DNA of 64,000 nt from Clostridia bacterium (GCA_017501225.1 JAFVXH010000009.1:1-64000), one strand, 5' to 3'; counted from the stretch's first letter, positions 44,831 through 53,948 are shown. Translations and numbers: made by a program. Notes: generated by a model not told the origin, from the letters alone.

Positions 44831-44859
44831 ATTTTAACATATTCTTTCCCGCTTTTCAA
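44831..44859 (-). promoter_or_regulatory. tetR promoter
   Basis: Minus strand: TTGAAA (44859-44854), 17-bp spacer, TAAAAT (44836-44831), with a TG extension before the -10. Confidence 0.6.
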
Positions 44860-44878
44860 GGTTTTTTTCAAAAAATAC

Positions 44879-44906
44879 TTGACTTTTCCGTATTTTCGTG
44901 TATAAT
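44879..44906 (+). promoter_or_regulatory. Shikimate operon promoter
   Basis: TTGACT (44879-44884), 16-bp spacer, TATAAT (44901-44906). The palindrome O2 starts 12 bp after the -10, over the transcription start. Confidence 0.8.
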
Positions 44907-44918
44907 AGAAGCAGTCGA

Positions 44919-44937
44919 ATGTTAACAGTGTTAACAT
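44919..44937. promoter_or_regulatory. Candidate TetR operator O2 (shikimate operon)
   Basis: Perfect palindrome ATGTTAAC-AGT-GTTAACAT placed over the transcription start of the operon, the expected position for a repressor site. Confidence 0.75.
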
Positions 44938-44972
44938 CGAAGAATGACAGATCGCGAGAGGGAGGCGTCAAA

Positions 44973-45260
44973 ATGGATCTTGAGGGTGCCAGAGCGCAGA
45001 TCAACGAGCTTGACAGACAGATGGCGGAGCTTTTCGTCGCGCGCATGCGCGCGGTGGAGGAGATTGCCGCTTATAAGAAGGAAAACGGTCTGCCTGTTTT
45101 TGATGCCGCACGCGAGGAGCAGCTCAAGCTTCGGAATGCCGCGTTTGTGGACGATGAGATTCTGCGCACCTATTATCTGCGCTTCCTGGAGCATACGGTG
45201 GAGCTTTCCCGCGACTATCAAAAGGCGATCCTTGACGGCGCATGGGAGGAAACGAAATGA
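44973..45260 (+). CDS. Chorismate mutase (AroQ class)
   Basis: Rearranges chorismate to prephenate, the first step toward Phe and Tyr. The 95-aa all-helical protein has the family pattern ARAQINELDRQMAELFVARM, then AAYKKENGLPVFD and the late helix FLEHTVELSRDYQ. It is the stand-alone, monofunctional type, placed first in a full shikimate operon. The ATG at 44973 follows GGGAGGCG. Overlap of 4 nt with aroB. Confidence 0.88.
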   Translation: MDLEGARAQINELDRQMAELFVARMRAVEEIAAYKKENGLPVFDAAREEQLKLRNAAFVDDEILRTYYLRFLEHTVELSRDYQKAILDGAWEETK

Positions 45261-46279
45261 TCCTGCATCTGAATTTACCGCAAAACGCTTACGATATTAT
45301 TTTGGAGCGAGGCGCGCTCTCTCGCGCGGGGGAATACCTCAGGCTTGACCGTCGCGTGCTGATCGTAACCGACGACGGCGTGCCTGCCGAATACGCGCAA
45401 GCCGTGGCACAGGCTTGTCTGCATCCGACGGTGGTCACCCTTCCCGCGGGGGAGGGGAGCAAGAGCCTTACCGCCTTTGAGCACCTTCTTGGTGTGATGA
45501 CGCAAAATGAGTTCACCCGCACCGACTGCGTCGTGGCAGTGGGCGGCGGTGTGATCGGGGATCTTGCGGGCTTTGCGGCGGCAAGCTATCTGCGCGGCAT
45601 TGATTTTTACAACATTCCCACCACGCTGCTCTCGCAGGTGGATTCCTCCATCGGCGGCAAGGTCGCCGTCAATTTCAGAGGCGTCAAAAATCTGGTGGGC
45701 GCGTTCTATCAGCCAAAGCGCGTGCTGATCGATGCCGACGTGTTAAAAACACTTCCGCGCCGCCAGCTGGCAAACGGCTTTTCGGAGGCACTGAAAATGT
45801 CGATGACCTGTGACGCGGAGCTGTTTTCGATTTTTGAAAACGGACTTGCCGAGGAGCAGATCGATACCGTGATCGAACGGTCCTTGAGGATCAAGGCGAG
45901 CGTGGTCGAGCGTGACGAGCGCGAAACGGGACTGCGCCGCGTGCTCAATTTCGGGCATACCTTGGGACACGGGATCGAGGCGGCGGAGGAGCTGCACGGG
46001 CTGTATCACGGAGAATGCGTAGCCCTCGGTATGATCCCGATGTGTGCTCCCGACGTGCGTGCGCGCTTGCTGGTCGCACTGCGCGCGCTGGAACTTCCCA
46101 CCTCTCTTGAGATGGACACAGAGCAGGCACTGGCGTTTGCCTCTCACGATAAAAAGCGGGACGGTGACAGTATTTCGGTCATCTGGGTCGAACGTGTCGG
46201 CTCCTTTGAGGAAAAGCGCATGCCGCTTGACGTGTGGAAGCAGCAGATCCGCAAGACGGTGCAGGAGGAATTACGATGA
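45257..46279 (+). CDS. aroB: 3-dehydroquinate synthase
   Basis: Second shikimate-pathway step: DAHP to 3-dehydroquinate, needing NAD and a metal. The 340-aa protein shows the NAD-binding VAVGGGVIGDLAGFAAA (about 94-110), the PTTLLSQVDSSIGGKVAVN signature, and zinc ligands in RRVLNFGHTLGHGIE. The ATG at 45257 overlaps the previous stop (ATGA) and follows GGAGGAA, so translation is coupled. Confidence 0.97.
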   Translation: MILHLNLPQNAYDIILERGALSRAGEYLRLDRRVLIVTDDGVPAEYAQAVAQACLHPTVVTLPAGEGSKSLTAFEHLLGVMTQNEFTRTDCVVAVGGGVIGDLAGFAAASYLRGIDFYNIPTTLLSQVDSSIGGKVAVNFRGVKNLVGAFYQPKRVLIDADVLKTLPRRQLANGFSEALKMSMTCDAELFSIFENGLAEEQIDTVIERSLRIKASVVERDERETGLRRVLNFGHTLGHGIEAAEELHGLYHGECVALGMIPMCAPDVRARLLVALRALELPTSLEMDTEQALAFASHDKKRDGDSISVIWVERVGSFEEKRMPLDVWKQQIRKTVQEELR

Positions 46280-47379
46280 AAAATACCTTTGGAAATCATC
46301 TTTGCGTCACGCTGTTCGGCGAGAGCCACGGCAGCTGTATCGGCGCGGTTCTGGACGGGATCGCTCCCGGCATTGAAATTGATGAAGCATATATCCGGGC
46401 GCGATTGGCGCAGCGTCGCCCCACGGGTGCCATTTCCACCGCGCGGCGCGAGCAGGATGATTTTTCCATCGTCAGCGGTGTATTTGAGGGAAAGACCACG
46501 GGAGCGCCTCTGTGCATCCTGATCCCCAATGCCGATACCAATAGCAAATCCTATCAAAAGGATATTCTGCGACCGGGGCACGCGGATTTTACCGCCGCGT
46601 GTAAGTACCACGGCTATCAGGATTACCGTGGCGGCGGACATTTTTCGGGACGCCTGACGGCGCCTCTCGTCGCGCTGGGCGCGATCGTTCAGCTTGCCCT
46701 GGAGCAAAAGGGAATTCTGATCGGATCGCATATTTCGACTCTTGCGGGTGTGCGCGACGCGGAATTTTCCGATCTTGAGGCGGGAATTCGCGCGCTGAAT
46801 ACCAAAGCGTTTCCCACGCTTTGTGACGAGGCGGGCGAGAACATGAAGGAGCAGATCCGACTTGCCGCACAAGCCGGTGACAGCGTAGGCGGAATCTTAG
46901 AAAGTGTGATTCTGGGACTTCCCGCAGGACTTGGCGAGCCTTGGTTCGATACGGTAGAGGGACTTCTTTCGCACGCGCTGTTCAGCATTCCCGCCGTCAA
47001 GGGCGTGGAGTTCGGCGCAGGCTTCGGCTTTGCGGATCTGCGCGGCAGTCAAGCCAACGATGCCTTCTGCATTGAGGACGGACGCATCCGTACCGTCACC
47101 AACCGCAACGGCGGCATCAACGGCGGCATCACCAACGGTATGCCCGTTCTGTTCCGCACGGTGATCAAGCCTACGCCGTCCATCTTTTTGGAGCAAGACA
47201 GTGTCAACCCCGTTACCATGGAGCCTCAGCGTCTGCAAATTCAGGGCAGACACGATCCTGCCATCATCCACCGCGCACGCGTGGTGGTGGACAGTGTAGC
47301 GGCGCTTTGTATCGCGGATCTGTTGGTTGGAAGATTCGGAACCGATTACCTGTCTTCCGCCTCGGCGGCAGGGAATTAA
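46276..47379 (+). CDS. aroC: Chorismate synthase
   Basis: Last shikimate step: EPSP to chorismate with reduced FMN. The 367-aa protein begins FGNHLCVTLFGESHG, has RPGHADFTA and YRGGGHFSGRLTAP, and the end IIHRARVVVDSVAAL, all signatures of AroC. The ATG at 46276 overlaps the aroB stop and follows GGAGGAA. Confidence 0.97.
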   Translation: MKNTFGNHLCVTLFGESHGSCIGAVLDGIAPGIEIDEAYIRARLAQRRPTGAISTARREQDDFSIVSGVFEGKTTGAPLCILIPNADTNSKSYQKDILRPGHADFTAACKYHGYQDYRGGGHFSGRLTAPLVALGAIVQLALEQKGILIGSHISTLAGVRDAEFSDLEAGIRALNTKAFPTLCDEAGENMKEQIRLAAQAGDSVGGILESVILGLPAGLGEPWFDTVEGLLSHALFSIPAVKGVEFGAGFGFADLRGSQANDAFCIEDGRIRTVTNRNGGINGGITNGMPVLFRTVIKPTPSIFLEQDSVNPVTMEPQRLQIQGRHDPAIIHRARVVVDSVAALCIADLLVGRFGTDYLSSASAAGN

Positions 47380-47392
47380 AGGAGGGAGCACA

Positions 47393-48640
47393 GTGCAGTA
47401 CGGTTGTATTGCGGAGCATCTGGGGCACAGCTTTTCCAAAAAAATTCACGCGCTTCTCGGGAAATATTCTTACGAGCTCCTCGAGCTGGCGCCGGACGAG
47501 CTGGATGCGTTTATGAAAAAAAGGGATTTTCGCGGCATCAACGTGACCATTCCTTATAAAAAGAGCGTGCTTCCATACTTGGATGAAGCGGATGAGAGCG
47601 TCCGTCGGATCGGCGCGGCAAATACCCTGGTCAATCGCGACGGCAAGCTCTACGGCTATAATACGGACTTTTACGGCATGTGCGCACTTCTGTCGCACTT
47701 AGGACTTGATCTGAAGGGCAAAAAGGTTGCCATTCTCGGTACGGGGGGTACCTCACGCACGGCGTTTGCGGTTGCAGAGCATCTGCAGGCGGGCAGGATC
47801 CTGCTTGTCAGCCGTACGCAAAAGGAGGATGCCTGCAGCTACGAAACGCTTGTTCATGAGCATGCTGACGTGCAGATCCTGATCAACACAACACCCGTGG
47901 GAATGTACCCCCATCTTGAGGGCATTCCCGTTGATCCGGATTGCTTTCCCCGTCTTGAGGGCGTTGTGGACGCGGTTTACAATCCCCTCCGATCCCGTTT
48001 GGTGCTGCAGGCGAAGAAGCGTGGGATCCCCGCGGAGGGAGGGCTTTGGATGCTGGTCGCACAGGGTGTCAGAGCCTCCGAGCACTTTTTGAATACGACC
48101 TATCCGCAGGACACGGTCGGTCGCGTCTATTCCGAGGTTTTGCGTCAAACGCAAAATATCGTGCTGATCGGGATGCCGGGCAGCGGAAAAAGCACGGTCG
48201 GCGCGCGTCTTGCCGGTACGCTCGGGAGAGAATTTTTCGACTCGGACGAGCTGATCGTCGCGCGCGCGGGCAAATCCATTCCTCAGATCTTTGCGGAGGA
48301 CGGGGAGGCGGCGTTCCGCGATTTGGAAAGCAAAGTGATCCGCGAGCTGCTTGCCGCAAAATCGGGCGCTGTGATCGCCACGGGCGGCGGTGCCGTTTTG
48401 CGCGAGGAAAACGTGGATGCTCTGCGCCAGAACGGAAGGATTTACTTTTTGGACCGTCCCTTAAAGGATCTTACGGCAACAAGTGACCGTCCGCTTGCGT
48501 CCGATCGGGCGGCGATCGAGGCACGCTATGCCGAGCGATATGCGCGCTACTGCCAATGTGCCGACGTGCGCGTTGACGGCTCGGGCAGTATCGAGGCGGT
48601 TGCCGATAGGATAGAAAAGGAGTTTGTATCAACATTATGA
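47393..48640 (+). CDS. Fused shikimate dehydrogenase - shikimate kinase (AroE-AroK)
   Basis: One 415-aa chain carries two successive pathway enzymes. Residues 1-250 are shikimate dehydrogenase: GHSFSKKIH substrate site, NVTIPYKK with the catalytic Lys, GYNTDFYG with the Asp, and the NADP motif ILGTGGTSRTA. Residues 252-415 are shikimate kinase: P-loop IGMPGSGKST (about 259-268), DSDELI and the TGGGAV motif. Starts with GTG at 47393, six nt after AAAGGAGGG; an in-frame ATG at 47327 lies inside aroC. The joined enzymes catalyse dehydroshikimate to shikimate to shikimate-3-phosphate. Confidence 0.95.
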   Translation: MQYGCIAEHLGHSFSKKIHALLGKYSYELLELAPDELDAFMKKRDFRGINVTIPYKKSVLPYLDEADESVRRIGAANTLVNRDGKLYGYNTDFYGMCALLSHLGLDLKGKKVAILGTGGTSRTAFAVAEHLQAGRILLVSRTQKEDACSYETLVHEHADVQILINTTPVGMYPHLEGIPVDPDCFPRLEGVVDAVYNPLRSRLVLQAKKRGIPAEGGLWMLVAQGVRASEHFLNTTYPQDTVGRVYSEVLRQTQNIVLIGMPGSGKSTVGARLAGTLGREFFDSDELIVARAGKSIPQIFAEDGEAAFRDLESKVIRELLAAKSGAVIATGGGAVLREENVDALRQNGRIYFLDRPLKDLTATSDRPLASDRAAIEARYAERYARYCQCADVRVDGSGSIEAVADRIEKEFVSTL

Positions 48641-49089
48641 AGCTTTATGTTCTGAACGGCCCCAACCTCAACCTCTTAGGGGTTCGGGAGCCTGATATTT
48701 ACGGAAAACAGACTTACGGAGAGCTTGTGCGCCGTATCGAAGCGCACGCAAAGGAGCTTGGTGTGGAGGTGGAATGCCGTCAGACCAATCACGAGGGTGT
48801 GTTGGTGGATTGGATCCACGAGGCGTATGAAAAGAAAATCGACGGTATCGTGATCAATCCTGCCGCCTATACGCATACGAGCATCGCACTCCTGGATGCT
48901 CTGAAGGCTACGGGGACTCCTACCATCGAGGTACATATCTCCGACGTAGACGCGCGCGAGCCCTTCCGTCGGATGAGTTATCTGCGCCCCGCGTGCCGCA
49001 TGTGCATCGCGGGTCACGGGCTTGACGGGTATCTTGAGGCAATGGATCTGCTCGTTTTGCCGCAAATAGGAGAGCGCGTATGCAAGTGA
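48637..49089 (+). CDS. aroQ: Type II 3-dehydroquinate dehydratase
   Basis: Dehydrates 3-dehydroquinate to 3-dehydroshikimate. The 150-aa dodecamer-forming type II enzyme has VLNGPNLNLLGVREPDIYG (with the catalytic Tyr), NPAAYTHTSIA and EVHISDVDAREPFR. It overlaps aroE-aroK by 4 nt and aroA by 10 nt. Confidence 0.97.
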   Translation: MKLYVLNGPNLNLLGVREPDIYGKQTYGELVRRIEAHAKELGVEVECRQTNHEGVLVDWIHEAYEKKIDGIVINPAAYTHTSIALLDALKATGTPTIEVHISDVDAREPFRRMSYLRPACRMCIAGHGLDGYLEAMDLLVLPQIGERVCK

Positions 49090-50318
49090 GGATTGAAAAA
49101 GGACGCGCGGTGGGAAGCGTGATGGCGCCGCCCTCCAAGAGCATGGCGCACAGACTTCTGATCTGTGCCGCGCTTGCAAGGGGAGAGAGCCTGATTCACG
49201 GTATTTCGCAAAGCGAGGACGTCATGGCAACGCTGGATTGCCTGCGTGCGCTCGGCGCCGCTGTTACACTTGACGGAAGCGACGTTCGCATCAGCGGCTT
49301 GGATATGCGACGTGTGCGTCTGAGCTCGCATCTGTTTTGTAGGGAGAGCGGAAGCACGTTGCGTTTTCTGATCCCGCTTGCGATGCTGTCGGGGAACAAC
49401 GTCATGCTGCGCGGCGAGCCCTCCCTGATGGCACGTCCCATGGAGGTTTATCGCGCTCTGTTTCAAAAGCTTGGGCTTACCTATCTGCAGGATGATGAGA
49501 GCATCGTGGTCAAGGGGCCGCTTCCCGCCGGTGAATACGCGGTGGTGGGGAACGTCAGCAGTCAGTTTATCAGCGGCTTGCTGTTTGCTCTGCCGCTCCT
49601 GGATCGGGACAGCCGCATCCGTATCACACCCCCGATCGAAAGCCTTCCTTATATCAACCTGACGATCGACGCCCAGCGTCAGTTCGGTGTTGAAATTATT
49701 TGGGAGGACGAGCACACTCTGCTTGTACGCGGCGGTCAAAGCTATTGCGCGCAGGAGGTTTTTGTGGAAGGAGATTACTCCAACGCAGCATTTCTCGACG
49801 CGCTTCGTCTGTTTGGCGGAGAGGTCCGTCTTACGGGACTGCGCGAGGAGAGCCTGCAGGGGGATAAAATTTACAACCGTTATTTTGAGATGCTTTGCAA
49901 GGGCTCTCCGACACTTCACATCGGGGACTGTCCCGATCTCGGCCCCATTCTTTTTTCGGTGGCGGCGGCAAAGCACGGCGGCATCTTTAACGGCACGAAA
50001 AGACTGCGCATCAAGGAAAGCGACCGCGCTGCTGCGATGGCGCAGGAGCTGAAAAAATTCGGAACCGCCGTCACGGTCTACGAGGATACCGTCGTGGTCT
50101 ATCCCGCGGACTTTCACGCCCCTGACGGGATGCTGACGGGGCACAACGATCACCGCATCGTCATGGCACTTTCGGTTCTTCTGACCCTGACGGGAGGAAG
50201 CATCCAAGGCGCCGAGGCGGTCGGCAAAAGCTACCCGCAATTTTTTGACACGCTTCGGGCTCTCGGCATCCCGGTTTTTGAGGAGGAAGAGCCGACGGAA
50301 GGAGGAACACAGATATGA
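49080..50318 (+). CDS. aroA: 3-phosphoshikimate 1-carboxyvinyltransferase (EPSP synthase)
   Basis: Adds the enolpyruvyl group of PEP to shikimate-3-phosphate. The 412-aa protein has the phosphate-binding APPSKSMAHR at the N-terminus, SGSTLRFLIPL (about 96-106), and the later motifs RIKESDRA and GHNDHRIVMAL. AGGAGAG precedes the ATG. I cannot judge inhibitor sensitivity from sequence alone. Confidence 0.97.
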   Translation: MQVRIEKGRAVGSVMAPPSKSMAHRLLICAALARGESLIHGISQSEDVMATLDCLRALGAAVTLDGSDVRISGLDMRRVRLSSHLFCRESGSTLRFLIPLAMLSGNNVMLRGEPSLMARPMEVYRALFQKLGLTYLQDDESIVVKGPLPAGEYAVVGNVSSQFISGLLFALPLLDRDSRIRITPPIESLPYINLTIDAQRQFGVEIIWEDEHTLLVRGGQSYCAQEVFVEGDYSNAAFLDALRLFGGEVRLTGLREESLQGDKIYNRYFEMLCKGSPTLHIGDCPDLGPILFSVAAAKHGGIFNGTKRLRIKESDRAAAMAQELKKFGTAVTVYEDTVVVYPADFHAPDGMLTGHNDHRIVMALSVLLTLTGGSIQGAEAVGKSYPQFFDTLRALGIPVFEEEEPTEGGTQI

Positions 50319-51346
50319 ATATGAAATTTTACCGCAAGCTGCCCATTCCGATGGATATCAAGGCGGAACTTCCGCTCTCGGATGAGATGGTCGCCCGCAG
50401 GGATGCTTGTATTGCGGATATGAAGCAGATACTGCGCGGAAAATCGGACCGCTTTTTGCTCATCATCGGGCCCTGCTCGGCAGACAACGAGGAATCGGTC
50501 TTAGAATATATCTCCCGCCTGCGTACCGTGCAGGATCAGGTCGCGGATCGGGTTATGATCGTACCGCGCATCTATACCAACAAGCCCCGCACCACAGGGG
50601 ACGGATATAAGGGGATGCTGCATCAGCCCGATCCCAATAAGGCTCCCGATCTCCTAAAAGGCATGCTTGCCATCCGCCGTATGCACATGCGAGCACTCTC
50701 GGAGCTGGGGTTTGGATGCGCGGACGAGATGCTCTATCCCGAAAACCATCGCTATCTTTCGGACCTTGTTTCCTACGTTGCCGTAGGGGCGCGCTCGGTG
50801 GAAAATCAGCTCCACCGCCTGACCGCAAGCGGCTTGGAGATTCCCGTCGGAATGAAAAACCCGACCAGCGGAGATCTTTCCATCATGATGAATTCCATCA
50901 CCGCCGCTCAGCATTCCCACACCTTCCTGTATCGTGGCTGGGAGGTCGAGAGCGCGGGAAATCCTTACGCTCACGCGATCCTGCGCGGCTCTGTCAACAA
51001 GCACGGGCAGTCCTTGCCGAACTATCACTACGAGGATCTGATCCTCCTGCACGAGAAATACGCGGCAAGCGGATTGCAGAATCCCGCGGTTATCGTGGAT
51101 ACCAACCACTCGAATTCGGGAAAGCAGTATCTTGAGCAGATTCGCATTGCCAAGGAGGTTCTGCACAGCCGCCGCTATTCAGGTGACGTACACCGAATGG
51201 TTAAGGGGTTGATGATCGAGAGCTACCTTGTCGACGGCTGCCAAAAGCCGGAGGAAACGCACGTCTTCGGTCAATCCATCACCGATCCCTGCCTTGGATG
51301 GGAAAAGACCGAGCGCCTGATTTATGAAATTGCGGACAGTCTGTAA
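50315..51346 (+). CDS. DAHP synthase, class I (AroF/AroG type)
   Basis: First shikimate step: PEP plus erythrose-4-phosphate to DAHP. The 343-aa protein has IIGPCSADN, the KPRTT loop, GMKNPTSGD and VDTNHSNSGK, all typical of class I-alpha enzymes. That is the enterobacterial-type enzyme with its N-terminal regulatory extension; many Gram-positives use the other type. It overlaps aroA by 4 nt and completes the seven-step pathway within the operon. Confidence 0.95.
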   Translation: MNMKFYRKLPIPMDIKAELPLSDEMVARRDACIADMKQILRGKSDRFLLIIGPCSADNEESVLEYISRLRTVQDQVADRVMIVPRIYTNKPRTTGDGYKGMLHQPDPNKAPDLLKGMLAIRRMHMRALSELGFGCADEMLYPENHRYLSDLVSYVAVGARSVENQLHRLTASGLEIPVGMKNPTSGDLSIMMNSITAAQHSHTFLYRGWEVESAGNPYAHAILRGSVNKHGQSLPNYHYEDLILLHEKYAASGLQNPAVIVDTNHSNSGKQYLEQIRIAKEVLHSRRYSGDVHRMVKGLMIESYLVDGCQKPEETHVFGQSITDPCLGWEKTERLIYEIADSL

Positions 51347-51378
51347 TATTGAATACGATAGAAAAGGAGAACGAACCG

Positions 51379-52662
51379 ATGAGTAACTATAAAATCGAAA
51401 CCAAATGTGTTCAGGGAGGCTATACACCCAAGAACGGCGAGCCGCGACAGATCCCGATCGTGCAAAGCACCACCTTCCGTTATGAAACCAGCGAGGATAT
51501 GGGCAAGCTCTTTGATCTGGAGGCATCGGGCTACTTCTATTCCCGCTTGCAAAACCCCACCTGCGATACCGTTGCCGCAAAGATCTGCGAATTGGAGGGG
51601 GGAAGCGCCGCCATGCTGACCTCGTCCGGTCAGGCAGCAAACTTCTATGCCATTTTCAATATCGCGACCTGCGGTGATCACGTCATTTCCTGCTCCACCA
51701 TCTACGGAGGAACCTTCAATCTCTTTGCGGTCACCATGAAGAAGATGGGCATTGAGTTTACCTTCGTCAGCCCCGACTGCACGGATGAGGAGCTGCACGC
51801 CGCCTTCCGCGAGAACACCAAGGCAGTTTTTGGAGAAACCATCGCAAATCCTGCCCTGACCGTTCTGGATATCGAGCGTTTTGCCCGCATTGCGCACGAG
51901 CACGGTGTTCCCATGATCGTGGACAATACCTTCGCAACGCCCGTCAACTGCCGCCCGTTTGAGTGGGGTGCCGATATCGTCACTCATTCCACCACCAAGT
52001 ATATGGACGGTCACGGTGCCGCCGTTGGCGGATGCATCGTCGATTCGGGCAAGTTCGATTGGCTCGCGCACAAGGAAAAATTCCCCGGACTCTGCACGCC
52101 CGACGATAGTTATCACGGCATCGTGTACGCGGAGCGCTTCGGTCTTGAGGGCGCGTTTATTACCAAGGCGACCGCACAGCTGATGCGCGATTTCGGCTCC
52201 ACCCCCGCGCCGCAAAGCGCATTTTTGCTCAATCTCGGACTTGAGAGTCTGCACGTGCGCATGGAGCGTCACTGTGCCAACGCGCAGGCGGTTGCGGAAT
52301 TTTTGGAGGGACACGAAAAGATCGCGTGGGTCAACTACTCCGGTCTTCCTTCCAATCCGTATTATGACCTCGCGAAAAAATATCTGCCCAAGGGAAGCTG
52401 CGGCGTCGTCAGCTTCGGTGTACGCGGCGGAAGACGGGCGGCTGAGCAGATGATGAAGCATTTGAAGCTTGCCGCGATCGAAACGCACGTAGCAGACGCC
52501 AGAACCTGCTGCCTGCATCCCGCGAGTGCGACGCACCGCCAGATGAACGACGAGGAGCTGTTGGCTGCCGGCGTATCGGGTGACCTTGTCCGCCTTTCCT
52601 GCGGTCTTGAGAGCGCTGAGGACCTGATCGCGGATCTTGCGCAAGCCCTGGACGCCGTCTGA
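51379..52662 (+). CDS. metY: O-acetylhomoserine sulfhydrylase
   Basis: PLP enzyme joining O-acetylhomoserine with sulfide to give homocysteine. The 427-aa protein shows ETKCVQGGYTP, YSRLQNPTCD, the PLP-contact MLTSSGQAA, VDNTFATP and the PLP-lysine motif HSTTKYMDGHG. It lies 32 nt after DAHP synthase and may share its transcript. The next gene makes its substrate, supporting MetY rather than cystathionine synthase. Confidence 0.94.
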   Translation: MSNYKIETKCVQGGYTPKNGEPRQIPIVQSTTFRYETSEDMGKLFDLEASGYFYSRLQNPTCDTVAAKICELEGGSAAMLTSSGQAANFYAIFNIATCGDHVISCSTIYGGTFNLFAVTMKKMGIEFTFVSPDCTDEELHAAFRENTKAVFGETIANPALTVLDIERFARIAHEHGVPMIVDNTFATPVNCRPFEWGADIVTHSTTKYMDGHGAAVGGCIVDSGKFDWLAHKEKFPGLCTPDDSYHGIVYAERFGLEGAFITKATAQLMRDFGSTPAPQSAFLLNLGLESLHVRMERHCANAQAVAEFLEGHEKIAWVNYSGLPSNPYYDLAKKYLPKGSCGVVSFGVRGGRRAAEQMMKHLKLAAIETHVADARTCCLHPASATHRQMNDEELLAAGVSGDLVRLSCGLESAEDLIADLAQALDAV

Positions 52663-52698
52663 TCGCATATCCCTGACCGAATATTTGCCGATAGGGAA

Positions 52699-52727
52699 TT
52701 GACAGACGCGCGAATGCGTGTTATAAT
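52699..52727 (+). promoter_or_regulatory. metA promoter
   Basis: TTGACA (52699-52704), 17-bp spacer, TATAAT (52722-52727): perfect consensus. The leader of about 45 nt is too short for an S-box or T-box. Confidence 0.85.
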
Positions 52728-52776
52728 GGGCTGATTAGAACATCAAGCTGATATTGAGAAAGGATTGATCCTGACC

Positions 52777-53694
52777 GTGCCGATTAAAATACCAAACCAA
52801 TTACCCGCGACCAAGACCTTGACGGAGGAGAACATCTTCGTCATGACCGAAACGCGCGCAAGGACGCAGGACATCCGTCCTTTGCAGATCCTTCTTCTGA
52901 ATCTGATGCCGACGAAGATCGACACCGAGATTCAGCTTTCCCGCCTTTTGGGAAACACGCCCTTGCACGTGGAGCTGACCTTGATGCATACAAGCTCTCA
53001 TAAATCCAAGAACACCTCGGAGGAGCATCTGCTGGCGTTCTACCGCAGTTTTGACGAGGTCTGCCACAACCACTACGACGGACTGATCATCACGGGAGCA
53101 CCCGTGGAGCAGATGGAGTTTGAGGAGGTGGAGTATTGGGAGGAGCTTTGCCGCATCATGGATTGGAGCGTGACGCACGTTCACAGCACCTTCCACATCT
53201 GCTGGGGCGCGCAGGCAGGTCTGTACCATCACTTCGGCGTGCCGAAGCGTCCGCTGGATAAAAAGATGTTCGGAATTTTTCCGCATAAGGCGGACTACAA
53301 GCGTTCCATTCTGTTCCGCGGCTTTGACGACGTGTTCTACGTGCCGCATTCCCGACACACCACAATCGAGCGCGCTGACATTGAGGCAGTTCCCGAGCTG
53401 AAGATCCTTGCGTCCTCCGAGCAGGCAGGCGTATTTGCCATCTCCACCCGCAACGGTCGCCAGATCTTTATTACGGGACATCCCGAATACGACGCGCAGA
53501 CGCTCAACCGCGAGTACGTGCGTGACGTCAAGGCGGGGAAGCCCATCGAGATCCCCTTCCACTATTTTCCGGAGGACGATCCGACCCGTGAGCCGCTTGT
53601 CACCTGGCGTTCCGCCGCCAACCTGCTTTATTCCAACTGGCTCAACTATTTCGTCTATCAGACCACACCCTACAACATCGAGGATATCAAATAA
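52777..53694 (+). CDS. metA: Homoserine O-acetyltransferase (MetA family)
   Basis: Activates homoserine for methionine synthesis. The 305-aa protein starts [11 protein letters not shown], the family N-terminus, so the GTG at 52777 was chosen; AGAAAGGA stands 12 nt before it. The catalytic Cys is in [10 protein letters not shown] and the His/Glu pair in ITGHPEYD. Residue 111 in GAPVEQMEF is Glu; published work on Bacillus cereus MetA links Glu111 to acetyl-CoA and Gly111 to succinyl-CoA. That and the neighbouring metY support acetyl specificity. Confidence 0.94.
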   Translation: MPIKIPNQLPATKTLTEENIFVMTETRARTQDIRPLQILLLNLMPTKIDTEIQLSRLLGNTPLHVELTLMHTSSHKSKNTSEEHLLAFYRSFDEVCHNHYDGLIITGAPVEQMEFEEVEYWEELCRIMDWSVTHVHSTFHICWGAQAGLYHHFGVPKRPLDKKMFGIFPHKADYKRSILFRGFDDVFYVPHSRHTTIERADIEAVPELKILASSEQAGVFAISTRNGRQIFITGHPEYDAQTLNREYVRDVKAGKPIEIPFHYFPEDDPTREPLVTWRSAANLLYSNWLNYFVYQTTPYNIEDIK

Positions 53695-53707
53695 AGGATA
53701 CATTCGC

Positions 53708-53747
53708 AAAAGGAGCGTGCCGATCGGCACGCTCCTTTCGACTTTTG
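53708..53747 (+). terminator. Terminator after metA
   Basis: Perfect palindrome of about 30 bp (AAAGGAGCGTGCCG and complement, centre near 53723) followed by an interrupted T-run. Confidence 0.75.
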
Positions 53748-53853
53748 ATTCTCTCGGGAAACGTGCAAATTTTGTCTGCCAAACCCTTGGAATGCCAAAA
53801 AAAGTGCGCTTTTTTCTTCAAAATCCGTTTTTTTACCAAAAAAGTCCTCAAAA

Positions 53854-53862
53854 TTAGCACTC
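53854..53862. promoter_or_regulatory. Orphan CIRCE half-site
   Basis: Exact left arm TTAGCACTC with no right arm nearby, 95 bp upstream of the full CIRCE. Possibly a relic or chance; the surrounding 53748-53908 holds nothing else recognisable. Confidence 0.35.
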
Positions 53863-53908
53863 AAAACAGATGTTTACAAAATGTTCACAAGAAAATTCGG
53901 AAAAACCC

Positions 53909-53937
53909 TTGACAAAACCCATGAAAAGTGGTAAATT
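53909..53937 (+). promoter_or_regulatory. hrcA operon promoter
   Basis: TTGACA (53909-53914), 17-bp spacer, TAAATT (53932-53937), immediately before the CIRCE operator. Confidence 0.75.
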
Positions 53938-53948
53938 TGTATCGTAAG

